Positions 46,500-57,629 of a DNA stretch of 64,000 nt are shown here, piece by piece (position 1 is the stretch's first letter; each line of letters begins with the position of its first letter). The notes under the pieces are model-generated. The model was not told the origin of the DNA and did not search any database. It saw only the letters and a list, made by a program, of their open reading frames with translations. This stretch comes from Icerya purchasi (lineage: Eukaryota > Arthropoda > Insecta > Hemiptera > Monophlebidae). The DNA is taken from assembly GCA_039619475.1 (NCBI GenBank), contig CM077116.1:172389863-172453862 (forward strand), given 5' to 3'. Made by a program: the position numbers and the translations under genes.

Positions 46500-47430
46500 A
46501 AGGCGTGCCTTGTGGTAGATTAGATATTGTGGTTGGAGACTTAGTAGAAGAGGAAGATTTCCATGCCATAGTTTAGATGGTTTCAGTTAGGTACTGAACA
46601 TGTCTATGTCTCGTCTATTTTTTAGAGGAATGTTTAAATTCCGCATTTTATCCACTCCTTCTCGAAAGTTGTCCCAATCCGTTCGTTTATTACATAAAGA
46701 AGGAGTTTTTTTTTGCTTTTGCTATTAAGCATGTGTGCTTATTTTAAGGATTAAGGCACTACGGTCAGAAAATAAGTCAACACACGTGTTAGTCTTACAG
46801 TTAAGCACATTGATATTCCCCCCTAGTTATGAAAAAATCGATCGCGTCAGGAGTTTTATTTATATCCGTTGGCCAATATGTTGGCTCGCCCTAAAGTTTT
46901 CAATGTGCATAACCTTCTTTCCCCGATAGACTACCTCTTGCGTTGGTGAATCTTGATCCCCAGCGTGTATTCTTTGCATTCCAATCGCCGCCTGCTATGA
47001 ACCTAAGCTCCAAAAAAAATATTCCCTTAATTTTTGTTCGTCAAGTGTACGGTTTGGTGTCGACCAAAGCTGAGATCACAATTTTTTCATTTAAAGAGTA
47101 CACCATTATACTAGTAGATTGCATTTCCATGCTTGAAATTTTAATACAATTCTCGATTATAATTGCACTTCCACCATAAGCTTTGTGATCAGGTCTCCTT
47201 GTTTTTGGTACGTGCGATAATTCGAAATATTGAAATACGATTTCTGTGTAAAGTCGGTCTCAGAAAGAAGTCGAATATCAATTTGCTCAGTATTTAAAAA
47301 CAGCTCGATCTCACGTTTTTTTTTTTTTTTTTTTTTGCAAAGACCCATTGGTGTTCCAGAAAGCCATTCTCAACGGCGAAGCCATTATTTTATTAATTTG
47401 TTTGTTAATGATGTTAGCAAATTTAGAACA
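46500..47430 (-). pseudogene. Jockey-like endonuclease domain
   Basis: The minus strand reads RMAFWNTNG at about 47375, the start of the domain. After an expanded A/T run (47320-47335, which shifts the frame) come EIELFLNTEQIDIRLLSET (E-T catalytic strand) and TQKSYFNISNYRTY. Then FIAGGDWNAKNTRWGSRFTN (GDWNAK motif, about 46985) and VDLFSDRSALILKIS appear, the last being the SDH motif with H changed to R. Several stops are present. It would have been the target-nicking part of ORF2. Confidence 0.78.
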
Positions 47431-47689
47431 CAATGGAATTCTGCTGCAAGAACTCTGAACATTGTTTTAAATTCATTTAAGAAAATTGTTAGCGTAGTTT
47501 GAAGATCAGAGTTATTATCTCGACGTTTACACTAGGTGTGAACTGTTGTAATTTGCATCTGGTGTAAATTCAGTATTAGTATTAATATTCGAGTTATCAG
47601 CGCTAACTTTATTTGTTGCCGCTTCCGCATACGTCATCTGTTGATTTCCGTACGGTTGCTGATTCCTCTTAAATCCGAACCTATTTACA

Positions 47690-48620
47690 TTGCTATTTCC
47701 ACAGTTTTATATTTACGTTTATATAATTTTTGATAGATTGTACACATCTCTTGTAGTCGGAAGCATGGTTCCTTTCACAAAACGCGCATTTTGGCGCAGC
47801 GTTTTGATCTTTTTTACACTCTGTGAACTTGTGGTGATTACCAAACTTAACACACTTGTATGGGGGGTCGAGTACAAAAAGTTCTGGTGTGTCCCCAAGA
47901 CTGACAACGCAGACACTGTGGAATTGTTTTCTTCGGATGAGGAGCTTCAACCTTTATCTTCCTGTAAAGACAAATAGCTTAAATTAAGAACACCTTTAAC
48001 GCTGTTTGTGCGTTCAAGGTCAACGAAGTATAAGGGCAGAGGCTCACCCCTTATGTCTAACATTTAATATATTTCGAACAACGAACCCTATTTCCTTAAG
48101 AGCCGACTTAATTTCCTGGTCCTGGAAAGAGTGGTGGAAGAGTCTTATTACAACTTTGTAGGACCTTTCCTGTTTTGGTTGGTATGTGTGATAATTAACA
48201 TCCTCTTTTTTTTCTCGGATGTGGAGACGAGTTTTTTCCGGTAATCGTCAGAAGTTTGGACGACGTTGGCCTTTACTGTGTTTTGCTTTATCGTTTTAGC
48301 AACAAAATCTTGTTTTCCTGGTATTTTAGCGATTTTTTTAATCATTGACGTGAAATTTATAACTCCCCGTGTACGAAAAGTGCCGCAGGTAGGGGTACTT
48401 TTGGTTTCGGATCGGTAGTATCTCTATTTTCTGTGCAGTCATCATTGTGGTTGTTGAAGCAGCAAAATCGATTACTGTTTCTGCAGTTATTTCCTTCATG
48501 GGATTGCAAATGAGATCGTTTTTTGGCCTTCTTCTTCGGTTCCTGCCATTTTTTCGGTAATATCCCCGACGGAGCTCTGAGGTTGGTTCGGCCTAGAAAT
48601 ATTACCTAAAATAGAAAACT
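47690..48620 (-). pseudogene. Jockey-type gag ORF1 with zinc knuckles, frameshifted
   Basis: The minus strand begins with a lysine-rich N-terminus (about 48560-48520), then PLPAALFVHGEL (about 48385) and SMIKKIAKIPGKQDFVAKTI, with DDYRKKLVSTSEKKKR (48345-48148). This follows the PRE_C2HC-associated domain of Jockey-clade gag proteins. The zinc-knuckle region is at about 47950-47750. The first knuckle, QCLRCQSWGHTRTFC (C-x2-C-x4-H-x4-C), is in one frame; the next, KCVKFGNHHKFTEC (second cysteine now F), and KCAFCERNHASDYKRC are in another. Gag would coat the element RNA. Frame changes and the lost cysteine show decay. Confidence 0.78.
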
Positions 48621-48699
48621 CTTCTTTTTTACCGTTGCCAATTTCCAGTTGGAGCGGGGTCTGCTGTGCAAATTGACCGTTTACAGCTGTTTCCGTCTA

Positions 48700-49960
48700 C
48701 CGCTAGGACTGAATCGATAACGGCTTCGATGAGATTCGCAGTGATTACATCGAGCTATCTTCGCCTTGACCTTCCAACCGGTCTTTTGCCCGGAACTTGG
48801 AATGAATGCGCGATTGATGAAATAGGAAACTGTTGCATATAATCAACCTTGCATCGCCGAAGACGATTAAGATAGATAATAAAAAGGTTGCACGGCGGAA
48901 GAATAAGCGCCACTACTGATAACAGGTACGTAGCCCGGTATTAAGTTAGCTGGTTGTACAATGTGTGCATGATGAGTTGCCGCTGTTGCATTACATGTTG
49001 ACGATTATATGTGGATTTGTGCGTACATGTATGTCAGCGGTTTCGCAGCGTATGTAATGGATGTGTAGGTACAACGGTCGTCGTCATGATAACGACAAAC
49101 GACGAGACCGCCTCGTGTGAATGTGTTTAGCGTATGTGTCTACACGCCAACACCGGAATATAATACGTATAAAACGAATAGCGTTTCTATTGAAATAATC
49201 ACGATAATCGAACAAAATAACGAAGACAATTATTTATGTAAACACAACAAGGCGGCGAACCGACTGCCATTCGCAACAACGCGATTACGAACAGCCAATT
49301 GTAAACTATTAAAAACACCGACTAGTTGCGAACATTTCGTTCATGGATTGAAAGTTTCACGATCTGAAGCGGTTTTTTCTTTATTTATTTCGATCAGTTT
49401 AACTCTTTCCGGTTTTTACCGTCCTGAAACTAGTTACCTTCGCGCTTATTTCACCTTTGATCTATTCGTCCAGTTTCCAGAATCTTATCTTCGATGCAAC
49501 CTTAGTTACGTATCAATGTTTGTACTCTCTTGGTACGTGTTAGCTACTGCGACGTTGAATAACGTTGTAGGAGATAGAAATATTCGAAGGAAACGGCCGT
49601 GGTTAATTTCTTTCCTTTTAAATATTAACAACGGCTTATATGGAGCGTCGTAAAACATTAGTATTTCCGCGCTCGTAAAAGAATTTTTCATTAACGCAGT
49701 TAGTAGCCCGCGATTTTTAAACCATTTTCGTTGAAAGAAAATTTCACACCTTTTGAGCGCATTCGCCAGATCTGCGACGACGTTCCCGTCAAGGAGAACT
49801 TGCCAACTCCCAGCGCGCATGCGCGTAAATAATTACATTATTTGCATTACGGTATCGCTAAATCCTTTTTCTCTCTTTAGCCTTTCCCGTTTGTTTTTCC
49901 TTTTGATTAACTGTTTGTAGGGTACTTCATAAAACCATCTTATTTTTAATTTCTATATTT
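48700..49960. other. No recognised gene
   Basis: A 178-codon plus-strand frame (49117-49653) has no recognisable domain and is matched by a shorter antisense frame; it is not supported as a gene. No repeat shared with the window was seen. Confidence 0.4.
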
Positions 49961-49999
49961 CTATCTTGCGATGCTTTGTAAATTTATACATATATACTA

Positions 50000-52760
50000 G
50001 TGTAAAGCTAAATTTGACATTGGATATGCCACTATCTGAGTTACAGTCACTGGAAAGGTATGCAGCTCTGATAGGATTTCTGTTCTAAGTTTGTCCTTAC
50101 TCTGTTTGTCAAACTATACATTACCAAATAAAATGACCTATTGTACCCTCCATTCTACAACCACTGCATATTCCATCGTTGACAGTATTCATTTTAGCCA
50201 AGTGGACGAGGGTTTTGTTGTGTCCTATTCTCAATCTAGTCATCGTTACTGTATAGTCTCTTTTAAAGTTGTTAAGTCCGTTAAACCAAGGGGCACCTTT
50301 AGGACATACTTTTGTATTCTTGAGTAGTTTTTCCCTTTTTGATTACTGCTCTATTGATATTCGACGTTCCACTCCGTCATAGTATGTTAATTACCGGTAA
50401 GAACTCCCACCAGTTTAATTTCTGGACGATTGTTTTGCTTACTGCACGTCTTGCTATTCTATCTACTATTTCATTTCGTTTAACGTTGCAGTGCGATGTA
50501 ATCCACTTTAGTACTACTTCCATTCCCGCTTGTTGTAAATTAAATACTTGTCTTCTTATAGGGGGCATTTGGTATTCGGCATTTTCTAGCCAGTTTCGTA
50601 TGGATAGTTTATGTAATACGGCCAAAGACTCCGTTTGAATTAGTATTTTTTCACCGAGAAACTTTCTAGAATATTCTAGACTTTTTAGTATAGCAAATAA
50701 TTCCGTTGCAGAAAAAGATCCAGCATACGTCAACCGAAAAGTTTTAAAAAACTCTCGGCTGGGATAATAAAATGCCGCTATGCATCTATTTTGCCGCAGC
50801 TCAAACGATCCATCGGTATATTTTGTAATCATCGAAGCGAGATTTTAACATATGCCATTTATTATGAAACTGTTGCAGTTTGGAAATGAATAGTTTTGAC
50901 AAATTCTTTAGTATCTAATTGATTTTTTATGGGCAGCAAAACTATTGCTGAAAATCCATCGAATATGGCGCCGGTTTAATATTTTTGTAAATCTTTAATT
51001 CGAAGTAGTTGTTAAATCTAGTAAGTATTGGGCGAGTAGTGCCTCCAGTAATTCCGATTTTTAGGCTGTCTAATATAGGTATCTGTTTATTCATTGGATG
51101 AAAGCAATGCTCTTTATTTTTATGTAAAATTCGTCCGTAGAATGTTCAAGAAGAAATTTAACCGGAAGTTCTGCGCATTCAGAATAAACTACGTCGTACA
51201 TTTTATCTTGATAGAACCGAAGGTGGCTTTTTTTTTTTTTTTTTAATTATTATTTTTATACTGGGTGTTTTTAATTGCTATGATTATTACACCCAGTGTC
51301 AGGTAGGTATTTTAAATGCTGGTTGTTAAGTTTAGTTTTCTAATCAGGGTTAGAATTTTTTTAATTTCGTCTTGGTTGTCAGGGATGGTTGTATTATTTA
51401 AGGGGATTTTTAGTTCTAGACGGATTTGATTAATGTTAGGACATTCGTAAAGAAGGTGTTTGACTGTGATGGGGGTGGAGTTGCAGTTTGAAGAATTTGT
51501 AGTTTTTTTAGTTTTTGTATTGTTTAAATTTAATATCGAGGTTGCCTATTGCATATGTGAGTGCCAGTTATTGTTTTCTATATTGTTAGAAGCGAACACG
51601 GATGAGCTCGCCACTTGTTTCCTGTTAGTGCTCTCAATACGTTGAAACTATTCTCACCTTTTTCAGATATAGTTTGAAGTTCACCTTTCGAAGACAATTT
51701 TGAGACTAACGTGACTCCAAAATACTTGGCTGAATTTTTGAAGAGTACGGATTTATTGCCTATTTTTATTAACGGATATGACCGTATGTGACCTTCCTGG
51801 TAGACTACTAATCTTTGAGTTTTTTCAGTATTAATCTGAATATGAAGCACGTTTAATATAGATGTTAATTTATTTACTTTCCTTACTCTGACCGTTGCCA
51901 TTTTTGGAGAACCCACCGATGGAATATATCGTCGGGTCATCTGCGTACCGAATGATTTTGATATTTCGTCTTTGTATACAGCGCGTACAGGCATGGGCTG
52001 TATAGACTGCCTTGAGGAAATCCCCTCCCTGAGTTTACCGACTTGTAGGTGCTTATCCTCCTGATACAGCGGTCAATTTTCTATTGTAAAAATAGCTATG
52101 TATCCAGTAAGCATTTTTTTTTCCTATCTTGAATAAATATTTTGATTAGGCTATTGGGATGCACACTATCATGTGCCGACTTAAGATAAATAAATACAGT
52201 ATAATCGAATACCAGTTCTTAGAAAGACTTATTCGAAGGTTGTTTAGATTGTTAGGGCATTACGGGTACCCAAGGATTGTTTAAACCCGTATTAGACTTT
52301 CGATATTATTCCGAAGCAGTTGGACCATCATTCTATTCTGTATTTTATAATGTTTTCCATCGTTTTACCTCTCTCTACGTGAGAGTAAGGTGTGAATTAT
52401 AATCACTTTTGTTTTTACCGGATTTCAAGATCGGGAAAATGAAACATTCTTTCCTGGTATCCGGAATATATCCTGTGTCTAGTGATTTATTAAAAAATCT
52501 TAATAACATATTCTTTACTTCGATTGGAAGCATCTGGATAGTTCTATAAGTTATTCCATCTATCGCAGTTGAGCAGTTTTTCCGATGATCTAAACTCTTG
52601 ATAAATTCTGACCATGTAGTTTCTCTGTTTAGCCAGTCTACAAAAGATCTTTGATCTACAGGTTCGACAGCAATTTCAAGCTTACGGATAAATTCTGTGA
52701 AATCCAATCTGGTATATTAGTTTGATAATTATATACTAGCCGAGGATAGTTAAAAAACCT
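50000..52760 (-). pseudogene. I/R1-like non-LTR retrotransposon relic with RNase H, internally disrupted
   Basis: The minus strand runs from a reverse transcriptase start (52707-52375: SLDHRKNCSTAIDGITYRTI, LPIEVKNMLLRFFNKSLDTG and FIFPILKSGKN) to the post-palm region (51994-51590: INTEKTQRLVVY, KYFGVTLVSKLS and NVLRALTGNKWRAHPCSLL). It continues to an RNase H domain (50832-50377) with YTDGSFE, FSATELFAIL, LIQTESLAVLHKL (D-S changed to E-S) and KWITSHCNVKRNEIVD (usual SHVGIKGNE). The tail (about 50260-50130) has MTRLRIGHNKTLVHL and CSGCRMEGTIGHFIW. The palm with the YADD box (52375-51994) is badly decayed. Domain order is that of I/R1-type elements, distinct from the Jockey-like copies. Confidence 0.78.
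51230..51577 (-). mobile_element. 3' tail of another I-like retrotransposon, apparently nested in the relic
   Basis: A T run (51230-51244, poly-A of a minus-strand insertion) is followed by sequence that reads on the minus strand NCNSTPITVKHLLYECPNIN and then QIRLELKIPLN, the C-terminal tail (T-V-x-H-x-L-x-x-C-P) of I-like polyproteins. It lies between the reverse transcriptase and RNase H parts of the larger relic, in a place where that relic lacks the linker region. A clear target duplication was not found, so an insertion accompanied by deletion is inferred. Confidence 0.6.
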
Positions 52761-52769
52761 TATTTTACG

Positions 52770-54022
52770 CCACAGATCGTTTGATCTTAATTTGGCGTTT
52801 AGCCATGTAATAAATATTTAGCTTCCACTTAGGTTTCTTTTTCTCTTTTTTTTTTTGTTCTACAGACTGTATATCTCATTATCGGGCAATAAATCGAGTA
52901 ATGAGTTTGTTTTCGATTTCACGTTTTGCGATTATTGATGGGGGATATTCTACGAAGAAAGAAAACTGATAAAACAGAAAAAAAAATTGCTCTAAACTGT
53001 TTATTATGCAGCTCAGGTATCATTTATTAACTTATAAATTTTTACTAATTTATTAATTACTTATGTATATAAATTATATATAGATGCGCATAAATTTTTT
53101 AGCGATTTTAACGCATTATTATTAAATTGTTATTCTTGGGTCGATTTTCGACTTCCGTTCGCTACTCTAGAAGGACTTTGTAACAACACGAACAAAAGCT
53201 TGAATAAATTTTTCACCTGCCACATTTTACTTTCCGGTCGAAGGCAATTTACACCGTCCAATTCTGAGACTTTCCGTAATGGAATGTCCCGCGTTAGTTT
53301 ATTTTTCTTTTTCCTTTTTTTCTCATTACTCATTGCTATATTCTAAGCCTCTTTTCGCTTGTTGCCATGCGCTCTCGATATTGCGTTTGTTTTGCGAGAA
53401 ACAGAATTTAAACGAATAATTCCTATTAATGGAAAGATAAACGGTTTACCAGTAGCTGGTTAAATTTTCATTAATCACAGCGATGAGTCGGCTTGCCTTC
53501 TTTCTCAATACTAGCTCACTACCAGCCAGAACCATTCTTCTTTTCATCATCATCATCATTATTATTATTATTTTTAGCATCATCATCGGCATGTAATTAT
53601 TAAAATTTATTCCAACTATCAACACCGAAGACGGAAAGCGAAGAATTCTGTTAAATCAATTTATTAAAAGCTACGGCGATTTTTATGCAAATGCGGTAAT
53701 TAAAAATAAAGTACGTGGAGTGGCATTTAATTAAGGAGAGCGACAAGACGATTTCATTAAAAATAAAATGAGTAACATAGGCATGAATCGGAGGCGTGAG
53801 TTTAAAACGATAAACCGCGGTTTCGTTCGAAGGTGGAAAAAAATTGTTCACCTGAATTTCGAAATCTGATCTGCTTGTTATTTTTACCAATATGTGAAAA
53901 AATTTTACCTATAATATTTTAAGTAAAAACGTTAAGCTTATTTTCGATTTTCCATTAAAACCGGTTTTAAATTGCATTGTGGAAAAATCTGTTTTCCCAG
54001 CCGTTGAGAAAGGTACTACACT

Positions 54023-54066
<44 letters not shown>

Positions 54067-54422
54067 TATATGCATGCAATAGAGGGTTGGGGGTTCAAAA
54101 GTCATGGACCTGCTTGAGAAGAAAATTAATTTTTAATGCAGAATTACTTAATTCATACATTTCATATTAATATATATATTTTTTTTAATGAGGCCAGCCA
54201 AATGATTTCTAGGTCTAAAGATAATGTTAAAGATGTTAAAAAAGTTTACATTTTAAAATGGAATATAAATAATGAAAAATGACGATGGGGAACAAAAATT
54301 CAAATACAGTTATTTTTTGCTAAATTCGATGTAAATTTTTTAATCCCTCTTCATAAATGTCTGGCTCCGCCACTGTACGCCCGCGCGTGCACAAACGCAC
54401 CCCACATCTATCTATCTATCTA

Positions 54423-54474
<52 letters not shown>

Positions 54475-54955
54475 AGTCGGAAAACGCTCTTTTTTTCTTT
54501 TTTTTTTTTTTTAAATATATTTATTTTTAATTACATCAATTTTTTTCGTCAAGTTAAACGCTTGTCAGTGAATTATACGTTCTAACATCATAACTTAAAC
54601 TATTTGTACCGAGCTAAAAAAAAAATTTTAATTATACATATGCATATATTCGTGTAATATCTAATCCCTACGTTTTAATCTATTTTTGTATTTCCCTTAT
54701 CGATAAGTGTAATCTATGTTCTTTTGTTTTGTAACCTACGAGTATATATTTTTCTTTATTTTTGTTGCTATTTTTATTACACGCTGTTCCTTGCGCATCA
54801 TTTCGTATATTATGCTTCTTATTCTTTCCGCTATTTTTTATTAAAAAACAAATGCTGCGTGGTTGTTTATCTTATTTTTTTTTTTTTGGTGTGAAGAATG
54901 ATGCCGTTTAAAGTGTTCCATTGAACGAGTGCATATTGAATCCTTCGTAAAATCG
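52770..54955. other. No recognised gene; several microsatellites
   Basis: Holds (ATC)n/(ATT)n at 53547-53575, (TA)n at 54027-54062, (ATCT)n-(TA)n at 54405-54472 and T runs at 52845, 54490-54512 and 54878-54888. No family-like reading frame was recognised. Confidence 0.5.
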
Positions 54956-54959
54956 ATTG

Positions 54960-55107
54960 CAAACGTTTAGTAATATATATGTAAAAATAACTCTAAATGT
55001 TTTTTTAATCATAGTGAATAACCCATAAAACTTATTGCAAATATTTAGGTGTTAAGTAATAAACATAACTGACAGCAAATGTTTAGGTATTGAGTAATAA
55101 ACAAAAC
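54960..55107. repeat. ~38-bp degenerate tandem repeat, left part of a split array
   Basis: Units of the form GATTGCAAACGTTTAG...AATA...CAAAAC repeat three to four times and stop at the poly-T of the retrotransposon insertion. They resume at about 57085. Confidence 0.75.
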
Positions 55108-57084
55108 TTTTTTTTTTTTTTTTTCATATACATCTTGCTATTTTACACCTAGCTTATCAACTATTTGGTAATCTATGGAATAAGTTAAAATGACATGAAT
55201 AAGCAACCTAACCAGTGAAGGGTGCTAAAATTAACTTATATATGTGTATACAAAATGCATACACACATATTTTTGCATTCTCATGGACACATACATACCA
55301 TCACACACGCACACGCACATACACCCCCACACATCAGCACACACACATATTATTTATACATTCTGAATTTATAAGAGATCTTGAGGTCGTTTCCTATTCA
55401 GCCTACGTCCCTCGCTTGTGTTGCTCAGCAGTTCTTTTGCTGTACTATTAGGATGTTCTTTCAATCTGGCAGCATATCGTCGGGCAGCAGTTTCTATTTC
55501 ACTTTTTTACAAATTGAACTCCAAAATCTTCATGGATCGTGATGTTGGTTATGTACCCCATGCAGCAGAGATGATCGTGCGTAGTATCTTATTCTGCACT
55601 CTTTGCATAATTGCAATGCTGCTGTTTTTGGCACAGCCCCATAACTGGCAGCCGTATTGCCAGACTCTGGTTTAAGAATTTGCTTATAAAGAAGCAGCTT
55701 ATTTTCAAGAGATACCATATTGATCACCCAACAGCCGGTACAGTTGTCGCAGCTTGATGTTCAACTCATTTCGCTATAATGTGCTTCCCCTCCAAGTCAA
55801 ACGTTTGTCGAGGTGAATACCAAGATACTTTACATCTTCTTTCTGAGGAATCTCCACTCCATTCATCATTATATTTCCGGATGAATCGATTCATCGGTTA
55901 GTGAAAACTACTCGAGATGATTTACCTTCATTAATCTTTATTTTCCATAATTTGCACCAAGATGTTACTTTATTGACTGCTGTCTGCAGGTTTTTGCTTG
56001 CAACTTTTGGGGACATTTATTTGAACACAAGATCGCTGTGTCATCAGCGAAAGTTGCTATATTAACGTGCGATGTAATAGGAATATCCGCTGTGTAGATA
56101 AGGTAGAGAAGCGGTCCAAGTACACTCCCCTGAGGAACGACTGCTCGAACCGGATATATGTACTTGATTCGCCATCGGCATATTTAACGTAGAAATATCT
56201 TTCGTTTAAATACGACCGGAATAATTCAGCTAGTTGATAGGGAAAATGACGTCGAAGTTTTTGCAATAGACCATCGTGCCAAACTCGATCGAATGCTTGG
56301 CTTACATCTAAAAATACGGTATCGCAAACCATTTTCCCATCCAGGGATTTTTCAATTTGATGAACAATCCGATGCACCTGCTCTATTGTACTATGTTTTG
56401 CTCGGAAGTCAAACTGGCGTTCAGGTATTATCTCTTTGCATTTAACTATTGGCATTATTCTTTTTAACAGTAATTTTTCGTATAATTTAGAAAGTACCGG
56501 CAAAATTGAAATTGGTCGATACGATGATGGTTCCGTTGGAGTTTTTTGTGGTTTTTGAACTACAACAATTTGCGACAATTTTAGTTGTATTGGAAAATAT
56601 GTTAATCGCAGCATTGCATTAAATATGTATATTAATAGCACCAGGCCTTTTTTTGGCAATTCCTTTAAAACTTTTGCTGTTATTAAATCATAACCTGGTG
56701 CTTTGTTAGGGTTCATTGTCCGTATTATACTGTTAATTTCACCTGGTGAGGTCAATTTCATAGGTTTTGAGACATCTTGACAACAGGAATCAGAAATTAA
56801 CGATGTATCAACAGGATGTGACTTAAATATATTGGAAAAATATTCGCCGAACAGTTCCGCTTTTTCGACATTAGCACGAGCCCAGCTACGATCCGGTTTC
56901 CTTATAGGACAGATGGTTTTGGTCCTTTAAGGTTCCGGGCAGCTTTCCACAAAGAGAAATTATGTTGCGCTAGAGGTGATAAATTGATCAGTTGTTTATT
57001 GAGTGTGATTTATTCTTTAAATCCTGCAAACAAACGTTTAACGAGTTTCGTCTGGTTGTTCAATGCAGTTTTATGCGCAGGGTT
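55108..57084 (-). mobile_element. Jockey-like retrotransposon (second subfamily), 5'-truncated, inserted in the tandem array
   Basis: A T run at 55108-55124 is the poly-A tail. On the minus strand from 57080 come a linker relic (FRNPAHKTALNNQTKLVKRL), the reverse transcriptase (56761-56057), a FADD box (about 56045) and a post-palm region (to about 55530). The 5' end stops where array units resume, and AAACT occurs at both edges as a possible short duplication. By its words it is nearer to the 45-kb element than to the copies at 20 and 60 kb. Confidence 0.8.
55980..56761 (-). pseudogene. Jockey-like reverse transcriptase domain (largest open piece 56057-56761)
   Basis: The 234-residue open piece reads RTMNPNKAPGYDLITAKVLK, QIVVVQKPQKTPTEPSSYRP, SILPVLSKLYEKLLLKRIMP, RAKHSTIEQVHRIV and DTVFLDVSQAFDRVWHDGLL (first catalytic aspartate). 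The expected [10 protein letters not shown] motif is lost to a frame change near 56150, where the bases still suggest it ([11 protein letters not shown] in another frame). [14 protein letters not shown] (both catalytic aspartates intact) appears after a further shift near 56045. Post-palm words (LENKLLLYKQILKPESGN) follow at about 55700. This copy is inactive. Confidence 0.85.
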
Positions 57085-57620
57085 TCTGAATAAACTGATA
57101 GCAAATGTTTAAGCATTGAAAAATACACGAAACTCACTCTGAATTTTCAGGTACCGAATAATTCCCGAACGTTTAGGTATTGAATGATAAGTAGAATTGA
57201 TTGCAAACGTGTAAGTAATGAACAATACGAAAAAAATCGATTTAGAATGTTCAGGTCAGAATAATATGTAAAATTGATCTCAAATGTTTAATTATTGAAT
57301 GGTATGCAAAACTAATACCAAATGTTTAGGCGTTGAGATGCAAAAGTGATTGAAAATATTTTTTGCCTATTGAATAGTATAGCACCACTGATTCTAAATG
57401 TTTAAGTATTGAATGGTATGTAAAAGTGATTGCAAATAATCCGATAGAGTATACGCAAAATTAACTCTCTACGCGTTCAGTTATTGAACGTGCAACGCTA
57501 ATTCTAAATTTTCAAGTTTTTAATAATACGCAGAGCTGATTCAAAATATTGAACTATTAGATAATGTAAAAAACCAATCCTAAATATTCAAGTAATTAAA
57601 TGCAAAACTAAATATTTTCC
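57085..57620. repeat. ~38-bp degenerate tandem repeat, right part of the split array
   Basis: About 14 units of roughly 35-42 bp carry the pattern TGATTgCAAATGTTTAgGTATTGAATgGTATGcAAAA. Divergence between units is high. Together with 54960-55107 this is one array of about 18 units cut by the insertion. Confidence 0.8.
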
Positions 57621-57629
57621 AAAACTTGT

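Larger units (their letters stand above)
44757..48650 (-). mobile_element. Two-ORF Jockey-like non-LTR retrotransposon, near full length, inactive
   Basis: On the minus strand the order is a gag-like ORF1 (about 48620-47690), then endonuclease (about 47400-46500), linker (46480-46298), reverse transcriptase (46118-45400) and a 3' end with an A run (T run at 44757-44768). This is the layout of the Jockey clade. Frameshifts and stops break every domain. It is the only copy in the window that keeps the gag region. The 5' end is not sharply defined and no target duplication was found because the 3' flank is a (TA)n tract. Confidence 0.8.

Noticed and set aside
49117..49653. 178-codon plus-strand open frame
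   Set aside because: No domain, no family words, hydrophobic stretches without a clear signal peptide, and no supporting neighbour; length is possible by chance in a 64-kb window.
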